Assembly: GCF_002531725.1 (NCBI RefSeq)
Contig: NZ_NWSQ01000002.1
Coordinates: forward strand, 186,001-250,000
Length of the DNA stretch: 64,000 nucleotides
Source: Rhizobium sp. L43
GTDB lineage: Bacteria; Pseudomonadota; Alphaproteobacteria; Rhizobiales; Rhizobiaceae
Direction of reading: 5' to 3'
Shown: piece after piece, positions 1-8,816 of the stretch
Layout: each line of letters begins with the position of its first letter
Numbering within the stretch: position 1 is the first letter of the stretch
Made by a program: the position numbers and the translations under genes
The notes under the pieces: generated by a model
Seen by the model: the letters and a program-made list of their open reading frames with translations, nothing else
Databases searched by the model: none
What the model was told of the DNA's origin: nothing

Positions 1-197
1 GGATGAGCTATGCCGATCTTGCCGCCGCCGCCTCGATCTCGATCCTCGATTATCTCGGCGAGATCGAATGGGCGGATGCGCCGGTCGTCAAGGACTGGTA
101 CCAGCGGCTGAAGTCGCGGCCCTCCTTCCGGCCGATGCTGACCGAGCGGGTGCGCGGCCTGACGCCGGTTTCACACTATGCCGATCTGGATTTCTGA
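1..197 (+). CDS. C-terminal part of a glutathione S-transferase-fold protein (possibly FzlA)
   Basis: The 5' end lies outside the window. The visible 64 codons give the end of the all-alpha C-terminal domain of a GST-fold protein: the helix SYADLAAAASISILDYLG is followed by VKDWYQRLKSRPSFRP, the usual last helices of bacterial GSTs. The tail HYADLDF recalls FzlA, a GST-fold cell-division factor of alphaproteobacteria, but that is from memory and not proven here. It ends 12 bases before queG, so the two may be co-transcribed. The ATG at position 3 is an internal methionine, not the start. Confidence 0.75.
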   Translation, partial: MSYADLAAAASISILDYLGEIEWADAPVVKDWYQRLKSRPSFRPMLTERVRGLTPVSHYADLDF

Positions 198-209
198 CGA
201 GGGCTCTCC

Positions 210-1361
210 ATGCCCGAAGCCGATGACAAAGAGCGCCGCCGCCGCGACAATTTGACCGCGTTCGTGCGGGCAGAATCTGCCGCCAAGGGCTTCGATCTCT
301 GTCGCATCACCCGTCCGGATGCGATCCCTGAAGCAAAAGAGCGTCTCGGCCAGTTCATCGATGCCGGGCGCCACGGGACGATGGACTGGATGGCGGAGAC
401 GCGCGAGCGGCGCGGCGATCCGCTCACACTCTGGAGCGAGGTGCGCTCCGTCGTCGTCTTCGGCCTGAATTACGCCCCGGAGGAAGATCCGCGCGGCATT
501 CTCGACAAGCCTGATAAAGCCGCGATCTCGGTCTATGCCCGTAACCGCGATTACCACGACGTGATCAAGGGCCGGCTGAAGGAGATCGCCACGCGTTTTG
601 CGGCGCGGGCGGGCGCCGATGTGAAGGTGTTCGTCGATACCGCGCCTGTGATGGAAAAGCCGCTGGCGGCGGCGGCCGGCCTGGGCTGGCAGGGCAAACA
701 CACCAATCTCGTCAGCCGCACCCACGGGTCATGGCTGTTTCTCGGCACGATGTTCACCACCGCCGACCTTGCCGTCGACACAGCCGAGAGCGATCATTGC
801 GGCTCGTGCCGCGCCTGCCTCGACGCCTGCCCGACGGCCGCCTTTCCGGCGCCGTACCAGATCGATGCGCGGCGCTGCATCTCCTATCTCACCATCGAGC
901 ACAAGGGGCCGATCGATGCCGATCTGCGCGTGCTGATCGGCAACCGCATCTATGGCTGCGACGACTGTCTTGCCGCCTGCCCCTGGAACAAGTTCGCAAG
1001 CGCCGCTTCCGAGATGAAGCTTCAGGCGCGGGAAGAGCTGAAGGAACCGTCGATCGCCTTTCTGCTGACGCTTGACGATGCCGCCTTCCGCACCTTCTTC
1101 AGCGGCTCGCCGGTGAAACGAATCGGCCGCGACCGCTTTATCCGTAACGTGCTGATCGCCGCCGGCAATTCCGGCGAGACGGCGCTGATCGGGCAATGTC
1201 GCGCGCTCGCCGACGATGTCTCGCCTGTCGTCCGCGGCATGGCGGTATGGGCGCTTTCGCGGCTGATGGAGGCTGGCGAATTTTCAGCCTTTGCCGCACA
1301 AAGGACGGATGAGCGCGATGACGAGGTGCTGAACGAATGGCGGCTGGCAGGAGTGGGCTGA
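210..1361 (+). CDS. queG: Epoxyqueuosine reductase
   Basis: QueG catalyses the last step of queuosine synthesis, reducing epoxyqueuosine in the wobble position of tRNAs to queuosine; it is a cytoplasmic cobalamin- and Fe-S-dependent enzyme. The 383-residue length is normal. Two ferredoxin-like [4Fe-4S] motifs are visible: [12 protein letters not shown] (about residues 196-207) and CDDCLAACP (about 250-258), with the cobalamin-binding part before them. The C-terminus has a HEAT-like region. Its stop overlaps the next start by one base (TGATG), suggesting translational coupling to the epimerase-like gene. Confidence 0.93.
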   Translation: MPEADDKERRRRDNLTAFVRAESAAKGFDLCRITRPDAIPEAKERLGQFIDAGRHGTMDWMAETRERRGDPLTLWSEVRSVVVFGLNYAPEEDPRGILDKPDKAAISVYARNRDYHDVIKGRLKEIATRFAARAGADVKVFVDTAPVMEKPLAAAAGLGWQGKHTNLVSRTHGSWLFLGTMFTTADLAVDTAESDHCGSCRACLDACPTAAFPAPYQIDARRCISYLTIEHKGPIDADLRVLIGNRIYGCDDCLAACPWNKFASAASEMKLQAREELKEPSIAFLLTLDDAAFRTFFSGSPVKRIGRDRFIRNVLIAAGNSGETALIGQCRALADDVSPVVRGMAVWALSRLMEAGEFSAFAAQRTDERDDEVLNEWRLAGVG

Positions 1362-2230
1362 TGCATGTGATGATCTTTGGCTGCGGTTATTCCGGCACGG
1401 CGATCGCCAAGGCCTTATCAGGAGACGGCGTGCGCGTTTCCGGCACCACGCGTTCGCAGGACAAGATGAAAGCGCTCGACCAGAACGGCATCGACGCTTT
1501 TCTTTTCGACGGTGAGACCATGGAAGAGGGGCTGCGCCGGGCTTTGGAAAGCGTCACCCATCTCGTGCAGTCGATCGCGCCTGGAAACGCCGATCCGCTG
1601 CTGCGGCTGCTCGGCGAAGACGGCGCAAGCCTGCTGCCGAGCCTCGAATGGATCGGTTATCTCTCCACCGTCGGCGTCTATGGCGATCATAAGGGCGCCT
1701 GGATCAATGAGGAGACGCCGTGCGTGCCGGTGTCCGGGCGCTCGAAGGAGCGGCTCGAGGCGGAAGCGGGCTGGCTGGCTATGGGTGAGACGTGTTCTGT
1801 GCCAGCGGCAGTGCTTCGCCTTTCCGGCATTTACGGGCCGGGACGCAATGCCTTCTGCAATCTGGAAAAGGGCACGGCGCGGCGCCTGATCAAGAAGGAC
1901 CAGGTGTTCAACCGCATCCGCGTCGAGGACATCGGCGCGGCGACCCGCTTCCTGTCGGAGCGTGGCCTTGGCGGCATCTATAATGTCACCGACGACCGGC
2001 CCGGTCCGCCGCAGGACGTGATCGTCGAGGCAGCCCGGCTGATGGGCGTCGAACCGCCGCCGGAGCAGGCGTTTGAGACCGCCGAGCTGACGCCGATGGC
2101 GCGCTCTTTCTACGGTGAGAACAAACGGGTTTCGAATGCAAAACTCAAGGTGGCCGGCTTCGAATTCGCCTTCCCCGACTATCCGATGTCGCTTGCGCAA
2201 TTGTGGCAGGACGGACGCTGGCGCGGTTAG
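1361..2230 (+). CDS. NAD(P)-binding epimerase/dehydratase-like SDR protein
   Basis: A 289-residue Rossmann-fold protein. The dinucleotide-binding glycine motif FGCGYSGTAIAK lies at the extreme N-terminus, and GYLSTVGVYGDH followed by RLSGIYGPGRN fits the extended-SDR (epimerase) family; homologues are often labelled YeeZ-like. The substrate cannot be told. The start is taken at the ATG that overlaps the queG stop, because it puts the glycine motif at residues 6-11; an ATG 24 bases upstream only adds residues encoded inside queG. It is probably co-transcribed with queG. Confidence 0.85.
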   Translation: MHVMIFGCGYSGTAIAKALSGDGVRVSGTTRSQDKMKALDQNGIDAFLFDGETMEEGLRRALESVTHLVQSIAPGNADPLLRLLGEDGASLLPSLEWIGYLSTVGVYGDHKGAWINEETPCVPVSGRSKERLEAEAGWLAMGETCSVPAAVLRLSGIYGPGRNAFCNLEKGTARRLIKKDQVFNRIRVEDIGAATRFLSERGLGGIYNVTDDRPGPPQDVIVEAARLMGVEPPPEQAFETAELTPMARSFYGENKRVSNAKLKVAGFEFAFPDYPMSLAQLWQDGRWRG

Positions 2231-2637
2231 ATCTGGGCCGCGGCCTGTGACCAGGGTTATCACCCAAAATGAGTAGGAAATTCCTACTTTCCGCATTGAG
2301 CAGAACAATTCTCGCCGCATATTATGGTTAACAGCCTTTGAATTTGCTCAAATGTGGCAGCAAATATGGCGAAAGCAGAAAAAAAATTTCGTGATTTTTG
2401 TGATGGCCATGGAGTTTAAAACTTCATGGAAAAATCATTTGAATTTTAGCTGATTTCATTGCGTTTTTTCCACATCCCGCCATGCGTGGCCAATTCTCAT
2501 AATTTATCAATGGCATCACAAATATTGCATGCTGTAATATTCCGTGATCGCACGCGGCACTTTTTCGCCACTTTTTAACAGATTTAAGCCCCGCCGCCTG
2601 CAAGGGCGTGAGTTCAATAGTTGAGGGATACTCTGTT
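2231..2637. other. 407-bp AT-rich intergenic region, no gene seen
   Basis: This gap is clearly richer in A+T than its flanks, with runs such as an eight-A tract near 2382, and holds no convincing reading frame. It contains the 17-bp palindrome listed separately and presumably the promoter of the RlpA-like gene. No -35/-10 pair was clear enough to call. Confidence 0.6.
2272..2288. promoter_or_regulatory. 17-bp perfect palindrome
   Basis: AGTAGGAA-A-TTCCTACT is an exact inverted repeat with a one-base centre, 42 bases after the epimerase-like stop and about 350 bases before the next gene. It could be an operator or a short terminator stem; it has no T-run directly after it. Confidence 0.35.
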
Positions 2638-2991
2638 TTGAAGAAAATACGTCGTTCTATTATCGCTGCCGCAACTATTGCAGCCTGCTCTTCCTTGCTT
2701 CCGGCGGAGAGTTTTGCTGGAAATGGATGTGGCGGTGCTTCATGGTACGCACTTCACTCCAAAACTGCTTCCGGGGAACGTATGAACCCTGCCGTCTTGA
2801 CTGCCGCACATCGGTCGCTCGCCTTCGGCACCAAGGTCAAGGTCACCAACCGCAACAATGGCCGCACCGTCGTCGTTCGCATCAACGATCGCGGCCCGTT
2901 CATCCGCGGCCGGGTACTCGACCTGTCGCGGGCCGCCGCGCAGAATATCGGCATGGTGAGCTCCGGCACGGCGAAGGTTGCTATCAGGTGA
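2638..2991 (+). CDS. RlpA-like exported double-psi beta-barrel protein
   Basis: A small RlpA-family protein; the family binds or cleaves peptidoglycan at septa in other bacteria. An N-terminal signal peptide ([18 protein letters not shown], cleavage near ESFAG) is followed by the double-psi beta-barrel core: [33 protein letters not shown] and [18 protein letters not shown], the last holding the conserved NDRGPF motif. The usual C-terminal SPOR domain is absent. The start is taken as TTG at 2638, preceded by GAGGGA eight bases upstream; a GTG at 2608 would add ten residues in front of the signal peptide. Confidence 0.88.
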   Translation: MKKIRRSIIAAATIAACSSLLPAESFAGNGCGGASWYALHSKTASGERMNPAVLTAAHRSLAFGTKVKVTNRNNGRTVVVRINDRGPFIRGRVLDLSRAAAQNIGMVSSGTAKVAIR

Positions 2992-3149
2992 TCAGCTAAG
3001 CCCAGGGCTTACGACCGGCTGCGCCGTCAGCGGCGCTTGCTCTTGCCGTCAATCGCGGGTACCACGCGCTTGAGACTTGTGAACAATCCGCCCCGTGCCT
3101 GTCGCGGCTGACCGGATCCTTCGCAGGCACGGCAACAGGAGATTTGTGA

Positions 3150-4439
3150 ATGCGTCTGGGCGGCCGCCTCGAAGGGGCGATTTCTGTGCTCGCGGACATC
3201 GACGCCCGCAAGCGGCCCGTCGCCGACGCGCTGAAGGACTGGGGCCTTGCGCATCGTTTTGCCGGCTCCGGCGATCGCGCCGCGATCGGCAACATCGTCT
3301 ATGACGCCCTGCGCATGCGGCTCTCCCATGCCTGGCTGATGGATGACGACAGCGCTGCAGCCATCGCCCATGCCGTCATGTTCCGCCAATGGGGTTTCAC
3401 CCCTGACAGCCTTGCCGCCGAACTGGCGGATGACAAGTTTGCGCCGGCGCCTCTTTCGGCCGAGGCCGTCTCGGCCTATGAAAGCCGCTCGCTTGACGAT
3501 GCGCCGCCGCATATAAGCGGCGATATTCCCGAATGGGTCCAATCCTCCTTCGAACGGGCCTTCGGTGCCGGCTGGCTTGCCGAGGCACAGGCGCTCGCCG
3601 CCCGCCCGACGCTCGATCTGCGGGCCAACAGCCTCAAGGCGTCCCGTGACAAGGTCGTCAAGGCGCTCGAGAGAGCCGGCGCGCATGCAGCCAGGATCGC
3701 CCGCCACGGCATCCGGATTGACGCCGGCGAAGGCGCCTCGCGTCTTCCTAACGTGACAGCCGAGCTTTCGTTCCAGAAAGGCTGGTTCGAAGTTCAGGAC
3801 GAGGGATCGCAGATCGTCGCCGATCTCGTGCTGGCGAGCGATGGCGAACAGGTTCTCGACTATTGCGCCGGCGGCGGCGGCAAGACGCTCGCCATGGCGG
3901 CGGCCATGCAGAACAAGGGACAGGTCCACGCCTACGACGCCGACCGCAAACGGCTGGCGCCGATCATCGAGCGGCTGAAGCGGGCGGGCACGCGCAATGT
4001 CCAGGTGCATGACGACGCCAAGGCGCTCTCCGGCCTTGCCGGACGCTGCGATAAGGTGCTGGTCGACGCGCCCTGCACCGGCACCGGCACATGGCGCCGC
4101 CGCCCCGATACGAAATGGCGGCTGACGGCCAAGAACCTCGACGAGCGCACCGCCCAGCAGCAGGACGCGCTGGCGCAGGCGAGCGGCTTCGTCAAACCAG
4201 GCGGCGAACTGATCTACGTCACCTGCTCGGTATTGCCTCAGGAGAACGAGGAACAGGTGCGCCGCTTCACGGCCGACAATCCCGATTTTCAGATCGTCAG
4301 CGCCCTGCCTGCCTGGGATCAGCTGTTCGGAAAAGACGGCCCGCGTCCGCATTCTTCCGACGGCCTGACGGTGACGCTGACGCCGGCCTCCACCGATACG
4401 GACGGCTTCTTCTTCTGCCGCATGCAGCGCAAGGGCTGA
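3150..4439 (+). CDS. RsmB/NOP-family RNA (cytosine-5) methyltransferase
   Basis: A 429-residue SAM-dependent methyltransferase of the RsmB/NOP2/Sun family, which methylate cytosine C5 in rRNA or tRNA in the cytoplasm. Visible motifs are the SAM-binding DYCAGGGGKT (about residues 236-245), DAPCTGTGTWRRRPD with the conserved PC cysteine (about 302), and VTCSVLPQEN with the catalytic TC cysteine (about 355). The N-terminal third resembles the NusB-like RNA-binding region. The exact target base is not readable from sequence. The ATG at 3150 follows CAGGAGATTTGTG, a good ribosome site. Confidence 0.9.
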   Translation: MRLGGRLEGAISVLADIDARKRPVADALKDWGLAHRFAGSGDRAAIGNIVYDALRMRLSHAWLMDDDSAAAIAHAVMFRQWGFTPDSLAAELADDKFAPAPLSAEAVSAYESRSLDDAPPHISGDIPEWVQSSFERAFGAGWLAEAQALAARPTLDLRANSLKASRDKVVKALERAGAHAARIARHGIRIDAGEGASRLPNVTAELSFQKGWFEVQDEGSQIVADLVLASDGEQVLDYCAGGGGKTLAMAAAMQNKGQVHAYDADRKRLAPIIERLKRAGTRNVQVHDDAKALSGLAGRCDKVLVDAPCTGTGTWRRRPDTKWRLTAKNLDERTAQQQDALAQASGFVKPGGELIYVTCSVLPQENEEQVRRFTADNPDFQIVSALPAWDQLFGKDGPRPHSSDGLTVTLTPASTDTDGFFFCRMQRKG

Positions 4440-4560
4440 CGCGGCCGGGAAATGGATGCCGCGGCGGAATGACGCTGCGCAGCACGGCGAAGCGGTCCGA
4501 TTGCTGTCGATTTCACCTAAATGCCGTTCAAAAAGGACCGGTTAGCAGCGCCTGTCCATT

Positions 4561-4577
4561 CTTAAAATCATTCCAAA
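4561..4577. promoter_or_regulatory. Irr-box (ICE)-like site upstream of the imelysin operon
   Basis: CTTAAAATCATTCCAAA matches the iron control element seen at 54266-54282 at 13 of 17 positions, with three of the four mismatches in the half-sites. It lies 80 bases before the first imelysin start. The Irr regulator of Rhizobiales binds such elements; the assignment here is inference from similarity. Confidence 0.45.
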
Positions 4578-4657
4578 CTAGAGTGTTTGACACCAGTTTG
4601 CTTTTGCGCGAAGAGACGGGGCCCGATTAGACGGAAAATCCGTCACAGGAGAGGATC

Positions 4658-5932
4658 ATGAAGCTCAACACATTCCGCGCAGCCGTGCTGGCGATTGCCC
4701 CCGCCGCCCTGCTCGCCCTTCCCGCGCATGCCGAGACCGATGCTGCCGCCGTAGTGAAACACTATGCCGACGTGGCGCATGCGAAATACGAAGACTCGCT
4801 GACGACGGCCAAGACGCTCGACGCTGCTATCGACGCCTTCCTGAAGGCGCCTGATGACGCGACGCTGAAAGCCGCCAGGGAGGCCTGGATCAAGGCGCGT
4901 GTTCCCTACCAGCAGACGGAAGTCTATCGTTTCGGCAACCCGATCGTCGACGACTGGGAAGGCAAGGTCAATGCCTGGCCGCTCGATGAAGGCCTGATCG
5001 ACTATGTCGACACCTCCTACGGTACCGAGAGCGACGAGAATTCGCTCTATGTGGCCAATGTCATCGCCAACAAGACGATCAAGATCGACGGCAAGGATGT
5101 CGACGCCTCGAAGCTGACGCCGGAATTCCTCTCGGGCACGCTCGCCGAGGCCGGTGGCATCGAAGCCAATGTCGCGACCGGCTATCACGCTATCGAATTC
5201 CTGCTCTGGGGCCAGGATCTGAACGGCACGGGACCCGGCGCCGGCGACCGCCCGGCCACCGATTACGATCTCAAGAATTGCACGCACGGCAATTGCGACC
5301 GCCGCGCCGAATATCTGAAGTCGGCCTCCGCCCTGCTCGTCTCCGACCTGCAGGAAATGACCGACAACTGGAAGCCGGACGGTGCGGCGACGAAGAACGT
5401 CGAAGCCGATCCGAAGGCCGGCCTGGTGGCGATCCTGACAGGCATGGGTTCGCTGTCCTACGGCGAGCTTGCCGGCGAGCGCATGAAGCTCGGCCTGCTG
5501 CTGCACGATCCGGAAGAAGAGCATGATTGCTTCTCCGACAATACCTACAACTCGCATCTCAACGACGCGATCGGCATCGCCGCCGCCTATACCGGCAACT
5601 ACACCCGCGTCGACGGCACCAAGCTCAGCGGCCCGTCGCTGCACGATCTGGTCGCCGCCAAGGACAAGGCGCTCGATGCCGAGATGGAAGGCAAGCTCAA
5701 CAAGACGCTCGATGCGATGAACGCCATGGCAAAGCGCGGCGAGACGGTCGAGAAGTACGACCAGATGATCGGCGAAGGCAACAAGGAAGGCAACGCCGTC
5801 GTCCAGGCCGCCATCGACGGGCTGATCGACCAGACGAAATCGGTGCAGCGCGTTATTGCCGCACTCGATCTCGGTACGGTTCAGCTTGAAGGTTCCGACA
5901 GCTTGGATAATCCTAACGCCGTCTTCAAATAA
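4658..5932 (+). CDS. Imelysin-family periplasmic protein (IrpA-like, COG3487)
   Basis: A 424-residue exported protein of the imelysin/IrpA family, linked to iron uptake or storage in the periplasm; the molecular role is not settled. A signal peptide is clear (MKLNTFRAAVLAIAPAALLA, cleavage after AHA). The family motif GYHAIEFLLWGQD lies near residues 174-186, and the helical repeat with LSYGELAGERMKLGL follows. The ribosome site is AGGAGAGGATC before ATG. It heads a four-gene set (COG3487-3488-3489-3490) that recurs together in Gram-negative bacteria, and an Irr-box-like site lies upstream. Confidence 0.9.
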   Translation: MKLNTFRAAVLAIAPAALLALPAHAETDAAAVVKHYADVAHAKYEDSLTTAKTLDAAIDAFLKAPDDATLKAAREAWIKARVPYQQTEVYRFGNPIVDDWEGKVNAWPLDEGLIDYVDTSYGTESDENSLYVANVIANKTIKIDGKDVDASKLTPEFLSGTLAEAGGIEANVATGYHAIEFLLWGQDLNGTGPGAGDRPATDYDLKNCTHGNCDRRAEYLKSASALLVSDLQEMTDNWKPDGAATKNVEADPKAGLVAILTGMGSLSYGELAGERMKLGLLLHDPEEEHDCFSDNTYNSHLNDAIGIAAAYTGNYTRVDGTKLSGPSLHDLVAAKDKALDAEMEGKLNKTLDAMNAMAKRGETVEKYDQMIGEGNKEGNAVVQAAIDGLIDQTKSVQRVIAALDLGTVQLEGSDSLDNPNAVFK

Positions 5933-5942
5933 GCAAAAAGGC

Positions 5943-5965
5943 GGGCCGCCCCATCGGAGCGGCCC
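5943..5965 (+). terminator. Intercistronic GC stem-loop after the first imelysin gene
   Basis: GGGCCGC and GCGGCCC form a perfect 7-bp stem around a 9-base loop, 10 bases after the stop. An A-run precedes it but no T-run follows, so it is more likely a partial terminator or an RNA-stabilising stem than a full stop. Confidence 0.4.
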
Positions 5966-5975
5966 GGACCCTGAA

Positions 5976-7712
5976 ATGCCATCTATTGCCTCCCTCATTC
6001 CTGTGCTCGTCACAGGAATCCAGTCACGGCGCGTCGGCGCCGTGAATGACTCGGTCAAAGGGGAGTCTTCCGCGCCCAAGGACTTGGGCGCACTGGATTC
6101 CTGTGACGAGCACAGGAATGAGGAAGCTGAGAGGCAAGCGCGCGCCGGCACCGTTGAGTTTGCCGCTTGGAATCATCGCCTCTTCTCAAAACTTCGCCTA
6201 TCCCTCCGCATAGCCGCCGTCGCGGCCCTTACAGGAGCGCCCGCAGCCATCGCCGCCGGTTTCGATCTGCCGGTGAAACGCACCGACCTTTCCGCGGCCG
6301 ATCTGCAACGCGTCGCCGACGTCACCCGGCCGACAGCGGATTTTTCCAAAGCCGAACAATACGAAGCGATGCAGGCGGGTGCGACCACCTCGATCGACCC
6401 TGTCACCGAAGACAGCTTCTCGCATATTTCGGCCAATATCCCCTTCGAGGAAGAGCAGAATTTCAAGCTCGGCAACGCGCTGTTCCGCAAGCTCTGGGTG
6501 TCCGCGCCCTCCTCGACGCAGGCTTCCGATGGTCTCGGGCCGCTGTTCAACGCCCGCTCCTGCATGAGTTGCCATGTCAATGACGGCCGCGGCAAACCGC
6601 CGGAAAGAGGCCCGAGCGCCACCTCGATGTTGCTGCGGCTTTCCCGCACGGCCACGAGGCCGGAGGAGGAAAAGGCGATTGCCGCAGCCGATGTCGTCAA
6701 TTTTCCGGATCTGGTCTATGGCCACCAGCTGCAGGATCTTGCCGTTCCCGGCCTTGCCGCCGAGGGAAAGATGGCGATCAGCTACCAGGAAGAACCGGTG
6801 ACGCTGAGCGACGGCGAGATCGTGTCGCTGCGCCGGCCGAGTTATGCGGTTGTCAATCCCGCCTATGGGCCGCTCGATCCCGCAACGACGATTTCGCCGC
6901 GCGTCGCCTCGGCGATGATCGGCCTCGGGCTGATCGAGGCCGTTCCCGAAGCCGATATCCTGGCTCATGCCGATCCGGACGATGCCGACGGCGACGGCAT
7001 CTCGGGCAAGGCTGCGATCGTCCGCGATCATCTGAGCGGCAAGATTGCGCTCGGCCGGTTCGGCTGGAAAGCGCAGAACGCCACGGTGCGCGACCAGAGT
7101 GCCGATGCCTTCGCCAACGATATCGGCATTTCGACACCCGATCAGCCGAAGGCGCAGGGCGATTGCACCACGGCGGAAGAAAAGTGCCTTGCTATGCCGA
7201 CCGGCGTGCAGAAACGGCTGGGCAAAGAAGAGGCGCCGGGTTCCATTCTCGACCTCGTCACCTTCTATTCCTCAAATCTCGCGGTCCCGGCGCGCCGCAA
7301 GGCGAGCTTTCCCGAGACGCTGCAGGGCAAGCGGATCTTCTACGAAAGCGGCTGCATTTCGTGCCATATGCCGAAGTTCGTCACCCGCCGGGATACATCA
7401 GACAAGGCGCAATCCTTCCAGCTGATCTGGCCCTATTCCGACGTCCTTCTGCACGATATGGGCGACGGCCTTGCCGACGGGCAGCAGGTCGGCCTTGCAA
7501 GCGGACGTGAATGGCGCACGCCGCCGCTATGGGGTATAGGACTGACCCGGACTGTCAGCGGACACAGCTTTTTCCTGCATGACGGCCGTGCGCGTGATCT
7601 CACCGAGGCGATCCTGTGGCATGGCGGCGAAGCTGAAAAGGCCCGCAACGCTTTTTCCTCCCTGTCGAAAGACGACAGGGCGGCCCTGATTACATTCCTG
7701 GAGTCACTTTGA
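5976..7712 (+). CDS. Di-haem oxidoreductase (c-type cytochrome, COG3488)
   Basis: A periplasmic cytochrome of the DHOR family, found beside imelysins. Two CXXCH haem sites are visible: SCMSCHVNDGRG and SGCISCHMPKF. The mature part begins after a hydrophobic segment ending ALTGAPAAIAA. The start is a problem: between the palindromic element (5993-6123) and the signal-like segment there is no in-frame ATG, GTG or TTG, so the frame can start only at ATG 5976 before the element or GTG 6042 inside it, adding about 50-75 unusual residues. The element has probably displaced the native start. The stop overlaps the next ATG by one base. Confidence 0.8.
   Translation: MPSIASLIPVLVTGIQSRRVGAVNDSVKGESSAPKDLGALDSCDEHRNEEAERQARAGTVEFAAWNHRLFSKLRLSLRIAAVAALTGAPAAIAAGFDLPVKRTDLSAADLQRVADVTRPTADFSKAEQYEAMQAGATTSIDPVTEDSFSHISANIPFEEEQNFKLGNALFRKLWVSAPSSTQASDGLGPLFNARSCMSCHVNDGRGKPPERGPSATSMLLRLSRTATRPEEEKAIAAADVVNFPDLVYGHQLQDLAVPGLAAEGKMAISYQEEPVTLSDGEIVSLRRPSYAVVNPAYGPLDPATTISPRVASAMIGLGLIEAVPEADILAHADPDDADGDGISGKAAIVRDHLSGKIALGRFGWKAQNATVRDQSADAFANDIGISTPDQPKAQGDCTTAEEKCLAMPTGVQKRLGKEEAPGSILDLVTFYSSNLAVPARRKASFPETLQGKRIFYESGCISCHMPKFVTRRDTSDKAQSFQLIWPYSDVLLHDMGDGLADGQQVGLASGREWRTPPLWGIGLTRTVSGHSFFLHDGRARDLTEAILWHGGEAEKARNAFSSLSKDDRAALITFLESL
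5993..6123. repeat. 131-bp palindromic intergenic element with perfect 32-bp arms (RIME-like)
   Basis: The outer arms 5993-6024 and 6092-6123 are exact reverse complements, and each arm is itself a hairpin (TTCCTGTG-CTCGT-CACAGGAA). Inside are two further perfect hairpins, CACGGCGC-GTCG-GCGCCGTG at 6025-6044 and GCGCCCAAG-GA-CTTGGGCGC at 6072-6091. The arm sequence is of a kind I know as a widespread rhizobial intergenic repeat. It is read through in frame by the downstream cytochrome frame. Confidence 0.85.
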
Positions 7713-8812
7713 TGCGCCTACGGCACCCCCTGCTCTGCCTCATTCTGCTCGGCCTCGCCACGTCAGCGGCCGCCCAGACCGCCGCTCCTCCGGCAGGGTT
7801 GAACGAGGATGCCGTTCCCGCCGTCATGCAGCGCGCCGTCGACGAGGTGATCCGCCCCGGTTATCGCAACATGCAGCAATCGTCTGCCCGGCTGACGACG
7901 GCGATGAAGGATCTTTGCGCCGACGGCACGCAGCAGACGCTCGACAAAGCGAAATCCGCCTTCGACGATACGATCCGCTACTGGTCGATCATCGAGATCG
8001 TACAAACCGGACCCGTCATCCAGGACAATCTCTTCGAACACATCCTGTTTTATCCCGACCGCAAGGGTGTCGGCCTGAAGCAGGTGCAGGCGCTGATCGC
8101 CAAGGCCGACCCGAAAGATGCGACGGTCGATGCGATCGCCGGCAAGAGCGTCGCTTTGCAAGGCCTGACGGCGCTGGAATATGTGCTTTACGGCAACGGT
8201 TCCGACGATCTCGTCAAGCAGAAGGGCGGCTTCCGCTGCCTTTACGGCCAGGCGGTCGCCGGCAATATCCAGCGTGAGGCCGGCGAAGTCGTCGCTGCCT
8301 GGGAAAAACCCGATGGGGTGCAGGCAAGCTGGAAACATCCAGGCCCGCAAAGCAACGATTTCATGGACAACAAGGAAGCCGTGACTGCGCTCCTCGGCAT
8401 TCTCGTCCACGGCGCCGAAAATGTCCGCGACCAGCGGCTGGAGCAATTCTACAAGGGTAAGGATACCGCGCCGCGTCCGCGTATGGCGATCTACTGGCGC
8501 TCCAAAAATACCTGGAAATCGATAGCCGCCAACATCGACGGCCTGCGCACGCTCTGGCAGAAGGCCGGCATGGCCGAGCTTCTGCCGCCGGACAAACAGC
8601 CGATCGCCGCTTCGATCGACGAGGATTTCAAATCGCTGCTCGACAGTGTGCCGAAGCTCAACCCCGACATCGAGGCCGCGACAAGCGATGCGGAGAAGGC
8701 CAAGCTCGATGCGCTGCTTGCCGAGAGCCGCGACCTGATCACCCGGATCAGCGACGAATATGGCGCAGCAATCGGCCTTTCGGCCGGCTTTTCCTTTTCG
8801 GATGGAGACTGA
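7712..8812 (+). CDS. Second imelysin-family periplasmic protein (COG3489)
   Basis: A 366-residue exported imelysin-like protein with a signal peptide (LRHPLLCLILLGLATSAAAQ). The core motif is GLTALEYVLYGNG, the shorter form typical of COG3489, where the GxHxxE histidine of the first imelysin is replaced. The start is the ATG that overlaps the stop of the cytochrome gene by one base. The ORF ends ahead of the DUF1513 start by only four bases, so all four genes appear to be one transcript. Confidence 0.87.
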   Translation: MRLRHPLLCLILLGLATSAAAQTAAPPAGLNEDAVPAVMQRAVDEVIRPGYRNMQQSSARLTTAMKDLCADGTQQTLDKAKSAFDDTIRYWSIIEIVQTGPVIQDNLFEHILFYPDRKGVGLKQVQALIAKADPKDATVDAIAGKSVALQGLTALEYVLYGNGSDDLVKQKGGFRCLYGQAVAGNIQREAGEVVAAWEKPDGVQASWKHPGPQSNDFMDNKEAVTALLGILVHGAENVRDQRLEQFYKGKDTAPRPRMAIYWRSKNTWKSIAANIDGLRTLWQKAGMAELLPPDKQPIAASIDEDFKSLLDSVPKLNPDIEAATSDAEKAKLDALLAESRDLITRISDEYGAAIGLSAGFSFSDGD

Positions 8813-8816
8813 AACG

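Noticed and set aside
171..725. Long minus-strand frame opposite queG
   Set aside because: It lies antisense to a clear queG and has the arginine/alanine-rich composition of shadow frames in GC-rich DNA.
1418..2320. 300-codon minus-strand frame opposite the epimerase-like gene
   Set aside because: The plus-strand frame has a recognisable Rossmann motif and typical codon use; the other has no domain.
2570..2600. CtrA box before the RlpA-like gene
   Set aside because: TTAA repeats are spaced five bases, not the seven of the CtrA consensus.
4643..6151. 502-codon minus-strand frame opposite the first imelysin
   Set aside because: It has no family features and covers the palindromic element; the plus-strand imelysin has a signal peptide and family motif.
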